A DNA stretch of 64,000 bases from an uncultured Bacteroidales bacterium (GCA_900317285.1 ONGA01000008.1:1-64000), one strand, 5' to 3'. Shown: positions 45,862-54,490, counted from the stretch's first letter. Translations and numbers: made by a program. Notes: a model not told the origin generated them from the letters alone.

Positions 45862-46060
45862 TGTCCTATATAGGAGGGGGTGTTTCTCCTATGTAGGAGA
45901 AAAAAAATGTCCTATGTCGGGGTGGCGGCGGAAAAATTTTCTCCTATGTCGAAAAAATTACCTCCTATTGTTGTACTACCATTTTACTACCATTCTATAT
46001 CGGTTGTTCTATTATTCTACTATGATGCGTATATGATGCGTCTATGATTCTCCTATGTGG
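45862..46060 (+). repeat. TAGGAG/CTCCTA-rich intergenic element, copy 2
   Basis: The spacer 45793-46141 has no gene. Eight TAGGA/TCCTA words (two and six), the first core at 45961-45985 and the second at 46021-46041 (TATGATGCGTATATGATGCG). Order and sense are the same as in copy 1, and again the + strand points to a promoter. The gap between the cores is 35 bases here against 24 in copy 1; part of the difference is a duplicated ACTACCATT. Confidence 0.85.
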
Positions 46061-46103
46061 GGCAATTTTTGGGGGTGAGGGATGCCGAATCGAAAAAAAT
46101 GTG

Positions 46104-46111
46104 TATTTTTG
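46104..46111 (+). promoter_or_regulatory. -7 box of the Omp85-like gene
   Basis: TATTTTTG, 31 bases before the chosen ATG. No clear TTTG at the -33 position, so other factors may help; the repeat element ends 44 bases upstream. Confidence 0.6.
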
Positions 46112-46141
46112 CATTCGTTTTTCGGACGAAATATCGGCGAA

Positions 46142-47473
46142 ATGGAATGTGAACTTGCGAAATACGGATTTCGTCGCGTGGCGGCGTTGCTGACGGCGTG
46201 GCTTCTGTGCCTTGTCGGCCTGCTGCTGCCTGTTGCGTCGAGGGCGCAGGGAGGCGACAGCACGGCACGCGAGATGAAGGATGGCTGGGTGGTGGGTGCC
46301 TTCCCGACGCTGACGTATGCCAATACGCTTGGTTTCCAATTCGGTGCGTGCGGGAATGTGTTCTACTACGGCGACGGCTCGTCCTATCCCGATTTCCTGC
46401 ACAAGTTCTCGTTCGAGGCGTCGCATTTCACCAAGGGGCGGTCGCGCTTTTACCTGGCTTTGGATAGTAAGAGCCTGATTCCCAGCTGGCGGGTGACGCT
46501 CTCGGCGCTCTATATCATGGACCCGCTGTACTATTTCTACGGCTTCAACGGAGCGGCGTCGCCCTACAGCGCGGCGAAGAACGACGAGTTGTACTATAAT
46601 GTCGACCGTGCTATCTTTCAGGGATTTGCCAATTTCCAGCGGCCGCTGTCGGACCGGATAAAGGTGGTGGGGGGCGTGTCGTTCTCTAACTACCGCCTGC
46701 GGGACTACGACGGCGACAAGTACGGTGGCGTCGGATTGTCGACACTTTATCGCAACTATGTGGTTACCGGCATGTTGGACAATGATGAGCGTGGCGGTGG
46801 CAATGTGCTGGAGGTGCGCGGCGGCATGGTGTACGACACACGCGACATCGAGGCGGCACCCAACCAGGGCGTGCTGCTCGAGGCGTTCCTGAATTCCGGC
46901 TTCTCGCCGAACCACAATTATTTGAAGGTCTGCACTTACTTTTCTCATTTCCTGCGCATTCCGCTTGGACTGAAGCCCGGCGACCCGGTCTTTGCCTACC
47001 GGCTGGGCTGGGTGGGGAATGTGACGGGCGATGCCCCGTACTATATCCAGCAAAGCGTGCCGATGCTGGTGCCGCACACCATGCTCACCGAAGGCTTCGG
47101 CAGTGCCAAGACCCTGCGCGGATATTACGAGAACCGTATCGTGTGCGACGGTATGGTGTGGGGGAATTTTGAGCTGAGAGTCAAGGTGTTGAAGTTCACG
47201 CTTTGGAACCAGTATTTCTACATCGCGCTGAACCCCTTCTTCGACTGCGGCGTGGTGACGCAGCCCTATCGCCTTGACCGCCAGACTGCTGCCCTAGGCG
47301 AGGACGAGACGCACCTGCGCGAGGTGGCGCGGAAGCCCGTGACCTCCTTCGGCATCGGTGTCAAGGGTGCGTGGAACGAGAATTTCATCGTCTCTGCCGA
47401 GGTGGCCCGATGCACCAACCGCGCCCTGGGCGACCCGATGTGGATTGACTTAGGTGTGAATTATGTGTTTTAA
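46142..47473 (+). CDS. Omp85/BamA-type outer-membrane barrel without POTRA domains
   Basis: 443 residues from ATG 46142; a longer start would precede the promoter. Signal peptide (WLLCLVGLLLPVASRAQ). Strand motifs of the surface-antigen (D15) family: LEVRGGMVYDTRDIEAAPNQGVLLEAFL in two parts, and the LRGYYENRIVCD segment, equivalent to the conserved (V/L)RG(F/Y) loop of Omp85 proteins. POTRA domains are absent, so it is not BamA itself; function unknown. The 47502 gene follows after 28 bases. Confidence 0.78.
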   Translation: MECELAKYGFRRVAALLTAWLLCLVGLLLPVASRAQGGDSTAREMKDGWVVGAFPTLTYANTLGFQFGACGNVFYYGDGSSYPDFLHKFSFEASHFTKGRSRFYLALDSKSLIPSWRVTLSALYIMDPLYYFYGFNGAASPYSAAKNDELYYNVDRAIFQGFANFQRPLSDRIKVVGGVSFSNYRLRDYDGDKYGGVGLSTLYRNYVVTGMLDNDERGGGNVLEVRGGMVYDTRDIEAAPNQGVLLEAFLNSGFSPNHNYLKVCTYFSHFLRIPLGLKPGDPVFAYRLGWVGNVTGDAPYYIQQSVPMLVPHTMLTEGFGSAKTLRGYYENRIVCDGMVWGNFELRVKVLKFTLWNQYFYIALNPFFDCGVVTQPYRLDRQTAALGEDETHLREVARKPVTSFGIGVKGAWNENFIVSAEVARCTNRALGDPMWIDLGVNYVF

Positions 47474-47501
47474 GAAATTAAGAATCAACGAAATAAAAAT
47501 A

Positions 47502-48449
47502 ATGAAAACAGCTGTCCGGACATTTCCGCTACTACTTTTTCTCGCCGCCATCCTGCCGCTGCGGGCGCAGGAACGCCTGGTCTTCACCCCCCAATGGACC
47601 CCGCAGGCTCAGTTTGCGGGCTACTATGTGGCCCAGGAGAAGGGATTCTACAAGGAGGCTGGTGTCGAGGTGGACATTGTGCACCCCACGTCGACCTATT
47701 CGGCCATGACGCGCATCCGCAAGGGCGAAAGCCAGGCTACCACGCTGCAACTCTGTCAGGCTATGGAGATTGTGGAGAGTGGCATCCCGCTGGTGAACAT
47801 CCTGCAGACCTCGATGAACAATGCCATGGTCATCATCTCGCGCCGCGGGATGGACCCGCTGAAGCAGAAGGGTGCCCGCGTGGGCATCTGGAGCGTGGGC
47901 TTCGGTCAGCTGGCCATCTGCATGAGCCAGAAGGACCACCTTGACTATGAATGGATACGCTTTGCCTCCAACCTCAACCTCTTCGTGGCCGGTGCCATCG
48001 ACGCCACGCTGGCGATGAGCTACAACGAGTACTACCAGCTGGCGCAGACGGGTCTGCCCCTGGAGGAGAAGAATGTCTACCGCTTCTGTGACCACGGCTA
48101 CAACGTGCAGGAGGACGGGGTGTATATGACGCGGGAATACTACGAGAAGCACCGTGACCAGGCGAAGCGCTTCGCTGCCGCCAGCCGCCGCGGCTGGGAG
48201 TGGGCTGCCGACCATCCCGAGGAGACCCTTGAAATCGTGATGAAATATGTCAAGAAGTATCATGTTGCCACCAACCGTGTGCTGCAGAAGCTGATGCTCG
48301 AAGAGGTGCTGCGCCTGCAGCTCGACCGCGAGAGCGGCAAACGCGAGTTTCGTTTGCGTCCCGACATGGTGAAGCTCGCCAGTGGCCTGATGGTGGAGAG
48401 TAAGATGCTGAGCCGCCAGATAACCTACGAAGAACTGATCAACAACTAA
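47502..48449 (+). CDS. NMT1/THI5-like periplasmic substrate-binding protein
   Basis: 315 residues from ATG 47502 (signal peptide RTFPLLLFLAAILPLRAQ). Binding-protein pattern of the SsuA/ThiY type: FTPQWTPQAQFAGYYVAQEKGFYKEAGVEVDIVHP and the following ligand-pocket segments. Ligand may be a small ring or sulphonate compound. No permease or ATPase is adjacent; instead a Cache-domain sensor phosphatase follows after 10 bases, suggesting a sensing role. Confidence 0.88.
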   Translation: MKTAVRTFPLLLFLAAILPLRAQERLVFTPQWTPQAQFAGYYVAQEKGFYKEAGVEVDIVHPTSTYSAMTRIRKGESQATTLQLCQAMEIVESGIPLVNILQTSMNNAMVIISRRGMDPLKQKGARVGIWSVGFGQLAICMSQKDHLDYEWIRFASNLNLFVAGAIDATLAMSYNEYYQLAQTGLPLEEKNVYRFCDHGYNVQEDGVYMTREYYEKHRDQAKRFAAASRRGWEWAADHPEETLEIVMKYVKKYHVATNRVLQKLMLEEVLRLQLDRESGKREFRLRPDMVKLASGLMVESKMLSRQITYEELINN

Positions 48450-48459
48450 ACCCAGAACC

Positions 48460-50385
48460 ATGAAGAGTCCGCTTTATTATTTCAAGAATTCGTTATCCAC
48501 CAAACTCAGTCTCTGGATAGTGCTCTTCACCGCCGTGGTCCTTGTGTCGGCGCTGGGCTACATGTTCAGCGTGTCGCGTCAGGCCATCCGACAGGAAGCG
48601 GTGAACCACGCCACGGAAATCCTCGAGAACACCACGCTGAGGGTCAACTCCATCCTCGAACGTGTCGAGGTGGCGACCAACAACACCGACTGGCTCATCA
48701 ACCGCCACCTCGACGGTCCCGACTCGATGTTCGTCTATTCGCGCCGCCTCCTCGAGAACAATCCCGACCTGAACGGCTGCTCCATCGCCTTCGAGCCCGA
48801 TTTCTTCAAGCAAAAGGGGCGCTACTTCTCGGCCTTCTCGCTCAGAAACGACGGTGAGATACTCACCACGCAGGAGGGTAACGAGCACTACGAGTACTTC
48901 TACATGGACTGGTACCAGCTCTGCAAACTGCTCGACCGGCCGGTGTGGACCGAACCGTTCATCGACTACAACCCCGAGGACATCTACTCGAAGGACATGA
49001 TAGCTTCCTACTGCAAGCCTATCAAGGACAAGAGCGGAAAGTATGTGGGTACCATCTCCGTCGACCTCTCCCTCACCTGGCTTTCCAACACCATTTCTGC
49101 CGTCAAGCCTTATCCCCACTCCTACAGCATTATGATAGGGCAGGGGGGTACCTTCTTTGTGCATCCCGACAGCACCAAGCTCTTCTTCCACACCATCTTC
49201 ACCGAAACCCTGGAGCACGAGGACACCGCCCTCACCGCACTCGGCCACGCCATGCAACGTGGCGAGGAGGGCATGCGCCAGCTGGTCATCGACGGGCAGG
49301 AGAGCTATGTCTTCTACAAGCCCCTCGGCAACACGGGCTGGAGCGTCGCCATTGTCTGCCCCGAGAGCGACATCTTTGGCGCTTTCAACCGCCTGCGCCG
49401 TGCCGTCACCATAGCTGTGCTGGCGGGACTGCTGCTCCTGCTGCTGGTGAGCATCCAAATCATCACCCGCGAGCTGAAGCCGCTGCGGCGCCTCGCCGAC
49501 CAAGCTGGGATTATCGCCAAGGGTAACTTCGACGAGGCCCTCCCCGAGAGCGGGCGCGTAGACGAAATCGGGCAGCTCAGCCAGTCGTTCAGCGACATGC
49601 AGCGCTCCCTCGCCGGCTACATCGAGGAATTGAAACAGACCACCGCCCAGAAGGCATCGATTGAGAGCGAGCTCAAGGTGGCGAGCGACATACAGATGTC
49701 GATGGTGCCCCGCATCTTCCCGGCATTCCCCAACCGCCCGGATATCGACCTCTATGCCTCGATGACCCCCGCCAAGGAGGTGGGTGGCGACCTCTACGAC
49801 TTCTTTGTCCAGGACGAGCGCCTCTATTTCTGCGTCGGCGACGTTAGTGGCAAGGGTATCCCCGCATCCCTCTTCATGGCTGTCACGCGTAATCTCTTCC
49901 GCATCGTGGCCCAGCAGGGTCGCTCGCCCGAGGAGATTGCCACCCAGATTAACCTCATCCTCTCGCACGACAACGAGCAGAATATGTTTGTCACCATGTT
50001 CATCGGTTGTGCCGACCTCAAGACGGGTCACCTCGACTACTGCAACTGCGGGCATAATGCACCCCTTATCGATGGCCAGTTCATGAAACTTCAGTACACC
50101 AACCGTCCCATCGGCATCTGGGAGGAGGGTGGATTCATAGGCGAGAGCATCGACGACATCCGTGGACGCCAGATGCTCATCTACACCGATGGCCTCAACG
50201 AAGCCGAGAACCCGCAGAAGCAGCTCTTCGGTGAGCATCGCCTGCAGGAACTGATGGCGGGCGCCCTGTCGCTCAACTCCGAGCAGGTTATCGAGATGCT
50301 GCAGGAAGCTGTCGAACGCCACCGCGACGGTGCCGCACCCAACGATGACTTGACGCTCCTGTGCCTCAAATTGATTAAAAGTTAG
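48460..50385 (+). CDS. Membrane sensor with Cache, HAMP and PP2C (SpoIIE/RsbU-like) phosphatase
   Basis: 641 residues. Helix at 16-36, a periplasmic double-Cache domain (about 40-310, with PVWTEPFIDYNPEDIYSKDM and GTISVDLSLTWL), helix at 317-338, HAMP (LKPLRRLADQAGIIAKGNFD...DEIGQLSQSF), coiled coil, and a PP2C-type phosphatase with metal aspartates in EVGGDLYDFF, VGDVSGKGIPASLFMA and LIYTDGLNEAEN and NDDLTLLCLK. Expected to remove phosphate from an anti-sigma antagonist in response to a periplasmic signal. The upstream binding protein is a likely signal partner. Confidence 0.92.
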   Translation: MKSPLYYFKNSLSTKLSLWIVLFTAVVLVSALGYMFSVSRQAIRQEAVNHATEILENTTLRVNSILERVEVATNNTDWLINRHLDGPDSMFVYSRRLLENNPDLNGCSIAFEPDFFKQKGRYFSAFSLRNDGEILTTQEGNEHYEYFYMDWYQLCKLLDRPVWTEPFIDYNPEDIYSKDMIASYCKPIKDKSGKYVGTISVDLSLTWLSNTISAVKPYPHSYSIMIGQGGTFFVHPDSTKLFFHTIFTETLEHEDTALTALGHAMQRGEEGMRQLVIDGQESYVFYKPLGNTGWSVAIVCPESDIFGAFNRLRRAVTIAVLAGLLLLLLVSIQIITRELKPLRRLADQAGIIAKGNFDEALPESGRVDEIGQLSQSFSDMQRSLAGYIEELKQTTAQKASIESELKVASDIQMSMVPRIFPAFPNRPDIDLYASMTPAKEVGGDLYDFFVQDERLYFCVGDVSGKGIPASLFMAVTRNLFRIVAQQGRSPEEIATQINLILSHDNEQNMFVTMFIGCADLKTGHLDYCNCGHNAPLIDGQFMKLQYTNRPIGIWEEGGFIGESIDDIRGRQMLIYTDGLNEAENPQKQLFGEHRLQELMAGALSLNSEQVIEMLQEAVERHRDGAAPNDDLTLLCLKLIKS

Positions 50386-50396
50386 AAAGGGCGCCG

Positions 50397-50449
50397 ACTG
50401 CCAATTTGTCAGCATCCGTGTCAGTGTTTCGTCATTGGCACGGATGTTG
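50397..50449 (+). promoter_or_regulatory. Heat-shock-type control region before dnaK
   Basis: ACTGCCAATTTGTCAG palindrome at 50397-50412, then TTGGCACGGATGTTG (50435-50449), which matches the sigma54 -24/-12 consensus TGGCACG-N4-TTG. The gap between palindrome and TGGCA is 23 bases, against 12 before grpE, a difference of about one helical turn. No CIRCE element (HrcA operator) is present. Confidence 0.5.
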
Positions 50450-50472
50450 TTATAGGTAGGGTGTCATCGGAT

Positions 50473-50508
50473 TACTCAGAATGCCCAGAGTATTCGGAAT
50501 ACTCCGAA
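50473..50508 (+). repeat. 9-base-period array in the dnaK leader
   Basis: Units TACTCAGAA, TGCCCAGAG, TATTCGGAA and TACTCCGAA follow at an exact 9-base spacing with a YCnGA core. They include the palindrome GAGTATTCGGAATACTC (50488-50504), which could fold in the mRNA 40 bases before the start. Confidence 0.7.
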
Positions 50509-50547
50509 AAAAATAAACAGAAAATAAAATAAGAAAGGAAAAATAAA

Positions 50548-52482
50548 ATGGCAAAAATCATCGGAATCGACCTTGGCACAACCAACAGCTGTGTCAGCGT
50601 CATGGAAGGTAACGAACCAGTAGTTATCGCTAACAGCGAGGGCAACCGCACCACCCCCTCGGTGGTGGGCTTCCTCGAGAATGGCGACCGCAAGGTGGGC
50701 GACCCCGCCAAGCGTCAGGCCATCACCAACCCCCACAACACCGTCTACAGCATCAAGCGCTTCATGGGCGAGACCTACGACCAGGTGGGCAAGGAGATTG
50801 AGGCTGTGCCCTACAAGGTGGTGCGCGGCAACAACAACACCCCCTGCGTCGACATCAACGGTCGCCAGTACACCCCGCAGGAAATCAGCGCCATCGTGCT
50901 GCAGAAGATGAAGAAGACCGCCGAAGACTACCTCGGCACCGAGGTGACGGAGGCTGTCATCACCGTCCCCGCCTACTTCAACGACAGCCAGCGTCAGGCC
51001 ACCAAGGAGGCCGGCGAGATTGCAGGCCTGAAGGTGCGCCGTATCGTCAACGAGCCTACCGCTGCCGCACTGGCCTATGGCCTCGATAAGAAGGCCCAGG
51101 ATATGAACGTCGCTGTGTTCGACCTCGGCGGCGGTACCTTCGATATCTCCATCCTGAACCTCGGCGACGGCGTCTTCGAGGTGAAGAGCACCAACGGCAA
51201 CACGCACCTTGGTGGCGACGACTTCGACCGCAAGATTATCAACTGGATGGCCGACAGCTTCCAGAGCGACAAGGGCATCGACCTCCGCAAGGACCCCATG
51301 GCCATGCAGCGCCTGAAAGAGGCTGCCGAGAAGGCCAAGATTGAGCTCTCCAGCAGCATGGAGACCGAAATCAACCTGCCTTACATCACCGTGGCCGACG
51401 GCGTGCCGCAGCACTTGGTGATGAAGCTCACCCGCGCCAAGTTCGAGCAGCTCTGCGACGACCTTATCCGCGCCACCATCGAACCCTGCCGCAAGGCTAT
51501 GCAGGACGCCGGCCTCAGCAACAGCGACATCAACGAGGTTATCCTCGTGGGCGGCTCCAGCCGTATCCCCGCCGTGCAGAAGAAGGTCGAAGAGTTCTTC
51601 GGCAAGGTGCCCAGCAAGGGCGTCAACCCCGACGAGGTGGTCGCCATCGGCGCCGCCATCCAGGGCGGTGTGCTCACCGGCGAGGTGAAGGACGTGCTGC
51701 TGCTCGACGTCACCCCCCTGAGCCTCGGTATCGAGACCCTCGGCGGTGTGATGACCAAGCTCATCGACGCCAACACCACCATCCCCACCAAGAAGAGCCA
51801 GGTCTTCAGCACCGCTGCCGACAACCAGCCCGAGGTGGAGATCCATGTGCTGCAGGGCGAGCGCCCCATGGCCAACGACAACAAGACCATCGGCCGCTTC
51901 CACCTGGCCGGCATTCCGCCAGCACCGCGTGGAGTGCCCCAGATTGAGGTCACCTTCGACATCGACGCCAACGGCATCCTCAATGTCAGCGCCCTCGACA
52001 AGGCCACCGGCAAGAGCCAGAACATCCGCATCGAGGCCAGCAGCGGCTTGAGCGAAGACGAGATCAAGCGCATGAAGGCCGAAGCCGAAGCCCACGCCGA
52101 CGCCGACAAGAAGGCCAAGGAAGAGGTGGAGAAAATCAACAACGCCGACGGCATGATCTTCCAGAGCGAGAAGAACCTCAAGGACTACGGCGACAAGATT
52201 CCCGCCGACAAGAAGAACGCCATCGAGAGCGCCCTCAACGAACTGAAGGCCGCCCACAGCGCCCGCAACGTCCAGCAGATCGACGCCGCCATGGCCAAGA
52301 TCAACGCCGCCTGGCAGGCCGCCAGCGAGGACATGTACAAAGCCCAGCAGCAGGCCGGCGGTGCTAACCCCGGCGCCGGCTTCGACCCCAACAACATGGG
52401 CGGCAACCCCAACGCAGGCCAGCAGCAAGGTGGCAACCCCAACGACAACGTCACCGACGTCGACTACGAAGAAGTGAAGTAA
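50548..52482 (+). CDS. dnaK: Chaperone DnaK (Hsp70)
   Basis: 644 residues. ATPase domain with [30 protein letters not shown] and [20 protein letters not shown]; substrate domain with [16 protein letters not shown]; lid and a Gly/Asn/Gln-rich tail ending TDVDYEEVK. Codon use is very strongly biased (AAC, ACC, GGC, AAG), as in the most highly expressed genes. Its 3' end is repeated at 53208-53282 beyond the toxin-antitoxin pair. Confidence 0.98.
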   Translation: MAKIIGIDLGTTNSCVSVMEGNEPVVIANSEGNRTTPSVVGFLENGDRKVGDPAKRQAITNPHNTVYSIKRFMGETYDQVGKEIEAVPYKVVRGNNNTPCVDINGRQYTPQEISAIVLQKMKKTAEDYLGTEVTEAVITVPAYFNDSQRQATKEAGEIAGLKVRRIVNEPTAAALAYGLDKKAQDMNVAVFDLGGGTFDISILNLGDGVFEVKSTNGNTHLGGDDFDRKIINWMADSFQSDKGIDLRKDPMAMQRLKEAAEKAKIELSSSMETEINLPYITVADGVPQHLVMKLTRAKFEQLCDDLIRATIEPCRKAMQDAGLSNSDINEVILVGGSSRIPAVQKKVEEFFGKVPSKGVNPDEVVAIGAAIQGGVLTGEVKDVLLLDVTPLSLGIETLGGVMTKLIDANTTIPTKKSQVFSTAADNQPEVEIHVLQGERPMANDNKTIGRFHLAGIPPAPRGVPQIEVTFDIDANGILNVSALDKATGKSQNIRIEASSGLSEDEIKRMKAEAEAHADADKKAKEEVEKINNADGMIFQSEKNLKDYGDKIPADKKNAIESALNELKAAHSARNVQQIDAAMAKINAAWQAASEDMYKAQQQAGGANPGAGFDPNNMGGNPNAGQQQGGNPNDNVTDVDYEEVK

Positions 52483-52502
52483 GATACCATAAATCATCTT
52501 CA

Positions 52503-52536
52503 AAAGAGTGTGCCTCAAAAAGGCACACTCTTTTTT
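52503..52536 (+). terminator. Terminator after dnaK
   Basis: Stem AAGAGTGTGCCT / AGGCACACTCTT with CAAAA loop and a T-run. Confidence 0.9.
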
Positions 52537-52584
52537 ATTGGATGGACAATAATATTAAACAACTTGCGTTATACAAACAAAAAA

Positions 52585-52591
52585 AGGAGGA
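52585..52591 (+). promoter_or_regulatory. Canonical Shine-Dalgarno site (AGGAGG) of the antitoxin gene
   Basis: AAGGAGGAACGGGACA precedes the ATG at 52600 by a normal distance. Such a strong site is rare in Bacteroidota and stands out from the A-rich leaders of the other genes here. Confidence 0.7.
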
Positions 52592-52599
52592 ACGGGACA

Positions 52600-52845
52600 A
52601 TGATGACATTGGCACAACAAAACATGATGAACACGGAGCTGTGGCAAAGCATAGGCTACATTGCCGATGACGATGCTCTTATGCGCCGTCTGACTCGTTA
52701 CGCCAAGAAATTGGCCAAAGAGAAAGATCCGTCTCTTATGACAAAAGAAGAGTTCTTTGCCCGTGTAGACGTTGCAAAAAACGGCCCCACTTATGAATTG
52801 CAGGAAGGTGAGACCATTGAAGATCTGCTTAAACGTGTTGGCTGA
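52600..52845 (+). CDS. Antitoxin of a YoeB-type pair
   Basis: 81 residues from ATG 52600 (a second ATG follows at once). Mostly helical: ELWQSIGYIADDDALMRRLTRYAKKLAKEKDP, then LMTKEEFFARVDVAKNG and an acidic end GETIEDLLKRVG that likely blocks the toxin. It lacks an obvious YefM/Phd N-terminal motif but is of the type seen beside YoeB-like toxins in Bacteroidota. The stop overlaps the toxin start (TGATG). Confidence 0.75.
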   Translation: MMTLAQQNMMNTELWQSIGYIADDDALMRRLTRYAKKLAKEKDPSLMTKEEFFARVDVAKNGPTYELQEGETIEDLLKRVG

Positions 52846-53120
52846 TGGCGTACAAGATCAAGTACCAGAAGCAGGCTGTTCTCGATGCCGCCAGATTGCA
52901 GAAGGACGAACCCAACGCTTTCAAGAAACTGCTGAAATTGGAAGCTGAGTTGCGGGAGCATCCGCGCACTGGTACAGGCCATCCGGAGCAGTTGCGTGGT
53001 GATCGTACCAATCAGTGGAGCCGTCATATCACACAAAAACACCGCCTCGTGTATGAGATATATGACACTGAGGTGGTTGTCATTGTACTTACCGCCTACG
53101 GGCATTACAAAGACAAATAA
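52845..53120 (+). CDS. Txe/YoeB family ribosome-dependent mRNA endonuclease toxin
   Basis: 91 residues. The second half carries the YoeB pattern HPRTGTGHPEQLRGDRTNQW, SRHITQKHRLVYEIYD and ending AYGHYKDK; the Glu, Arg and His residues of the active site are all present. Cuts mRNA at the ribosomal A site. Coupled to the antitoxin by a one-base overlap. Confidence 0.92.
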   Translation: MAYKIKYQKQAVLDAARLQKDEPNAFKKLLKLEAELREHPRTGTGHPEQLRGDRTNQWSRHITQKHRLVYEIYDTEVVVIVLTAYGHYKDK

Positions 53121-53140
53121 GAAGAACACATAACTATGGA

Positions 53141-53180
53141 GGAAGCGCATCTTGCATCAGGATGCGCTTCCGCTGTTTTT
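53141..53180 (+). terminator. Terminator of the toxin-antitoxin pair
   Basis: Eleven-base perfect stem (GGAAGCGCATC / GATGCGCTTCC), 9-base loop, then GCTGTTTTT. Confidence 0.85.
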
Positions 53181-53207
53181 ACGCAATTTTGTCGCGCACC
53201 ATTGCAA

Positions 53208-53282
53208 AACGCTGGCGCAGGTCAGCAAGGTGGCAATCCCAACGACAATGTCACCGATGTCGACTACGAGGAGGTGAAGTAA
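53208..53282 (+). pseudogene. Second copy of the dnaK 3' end
   Basis: These 75 bases read [28 protein letters not shown], almost the tail of DnaK (52417-52482). Nearly all base differences are synonymous (AAT for AAC, GAG for GAA, GAT for GAC), so it once formed part of a functional dnaK rather than a recent dead copy. In the same frame an ATG at 53136 opens a 48-codon ORF through the terminator hairpin; whether it is translated is unknown. Confidence 0.85.
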
Positions 53283-53438
53283 AGAGCCGGTGGCTCTTTA
53301 CGATAGCGAAGCGGAGAAAGACACCCTCGCGGTGTCTGCGGTCCCGAAAGACCGCCCCGCGGATTCAAATACCGCGGTAGAAAAAGAGGCTTTGCCATCA
53401 CAACCAACAACAAAGGGAGCGTCAAATTTGACGCTCCC
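53281..53438 (+). other. String of five hairpins after the second dnaK end
   Basis: Stems in order: AAAGAGCC/GGCTCTTT (53281-53299), GACACC/GGTGTC (53320-53336), GCGGTC/GACCGC (53338-53355), CCGCGG/CCGCGG (53357-53377) and GGGAGCGTCAAA/TTTGACGCTCCC (53415-53438, followed by TTCTTTATT). The first directly follows the stop codon. The series suggests a structured RNA or a stacked termination region. The sequence from 53439 to 53667 shows no gene or clear element. Confidence 0.65.
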
Positions 53439-53667
53439 TTCTTTATTCCTTCTTGGTGGGTTATATGTGAGTTGTTATTCTACACCTTTCGGGTCGCGCG
53501 GGTTGACCCTTTGCACTTTGTTGTAAAATAAAGGCATAACTGCTCCTTTCTTTTGTGGTTTAACATTCGATGAATACGAGTGCTAAGGGACACGTTATTT
53601 CCGAGGTGGCAAAGAAAAAGTTAAAAAACAAATGATGTTCTCCTTTTTCTACGTAATTAAAGAAAAA

Positions 53668-53883
53668 CTATTTCATGAGTTTGATTTCTTCTTCGATTGT
53701 ATAGTAGTTTTTTACACTTTCGAGGATTTTTTTACTGTTCTCATGAATGATTTTGACTATGTCCTCATTCACATCATGTGTGCCATCTGTGACAAATGCA
53801 ATAGCCTTGCTGTAACCTTCAATCATCTGCACCTGCAACCGAAGGTCAGCCTCTTTACAAAGTTTTTCAATGTTTGTATTCAT
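53668..53883 (-). CDS. Small helical protein of unknown function
   Basis: 71 residues from ATG 53883 (an in-frame ATG at 53904 is possible). Amphipathic helices: IEKLCKEADLRLQVQMIEGYSKAIAF and HDVNEDIVKIIHENSKKILESVKNYY, acidic-basic C terminus. AT-rich accessory gene. It could be a small regulatory or antitoxin-like protein, but nothing specific supports this. Confidence 0.5.
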   Translation of the reverse strand: MNTNIEKLCKEADLRLQVQMIEGYSKAIAFVTDGTHDVNEDIVKIIHENSKKILESVKNYYTIEEEIKLMK

Positions 53884-53998
53884 ATTTCTATTTTTGTTAA
53901 TCAACTATGTTTTTTTTATGATAGTATTCTTTCGATAACGAAAAGTATGACCATCCCTTAAAGGATACCATGTACTCGTTAAAGACATTTTTTACAGT

Positions 53999-54490
53999 TT
54001 ATTTCCGGCATGGGACCTTAATATCGAACGTCTTTTCTCCATGTAGATTTGCAAGGATACGAATGTATCCATCATTTTTCGTGACATATTCAAGGATTTT
54101 CTTCCCTTTTCTTCTGTTTGCACCGAAATCACCCATTGGGAAATACATTTCTGCTTGACCTGCATTTCCTGGAATAATCCTCATTAAAATTTTTTTTTCG
54201 TCTAATAATTGTCCGTCCATACTATATAATCCTACTTTGCAGTGGGTTAAATATTTGCCTAAATCATCAATGAAAAAATCAAAAATACCTTCTGCACATT
54301 TTATTCTAAATTCCACATTAGAATTAGACCAATACACAAAAATATTTCCAATAGAGTCAGTATATATGTATGAAGTATATGACTTTGTTCCCGCTAATTC
54401 ATCTGATTTGTGCTCTGTTGAGGCCCAACCCTGAGCATTGACTAGCGTAGAACAGATGCTAAATACTGCAAAAAGAAGCATTCTTTTCAT
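53999..54490 (-). CDS. Small exported protein of unknown function
   Basis: 163 residues from ATG 54490, which begins a signal peptide (KRMLLFAVFSICSTLVNAQ); a longer frame reads through hairpins and is not credible. The mature part is beta-rich (SYIYTDSIGNIFVYWSNSNVEFRIKC, DGYIRILANLHGEKTFDIKV). It is preceded on its own strand by about 350 bases of strongly folded leader (54500-54850). Confidence 0.7.
   Translation of the reverse strand: MKRMLLFAVFSICSTLVNAQGWASTEHKSDELAGTKSYTSYIYTDSIGNIFVYWSNSNVEFRIKCAEGIFDFFIDDLGKYLTHCKVGLYSMDGQLLDEKKILMRIIPGNAGQAEMYFPMGDFGANRRKGKKILEYVTKNDGYIRILANLHGEKTFDIKVPCRK

Noticed and set aside
50386..50547. CIRCE/HrcA operator before dnaK
   Set aside because: No TTAGCACTC-N9-GAGTGCTAA or near match; only the TGCCA/TGTCA palindrome and the 9-base array are present.
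50476..52518. 680-codon minus-strand open frame
   Set aside because: Exact antisense shadow of dnaK created by its strict codon bias.
53338..53377. tRNA-like T arm (GGATTCAAATACC)
   Set aside because: Two adjacent short hairpins mimic part of a tRNA, but no acceptor, D or anticodon arms can be drawn.
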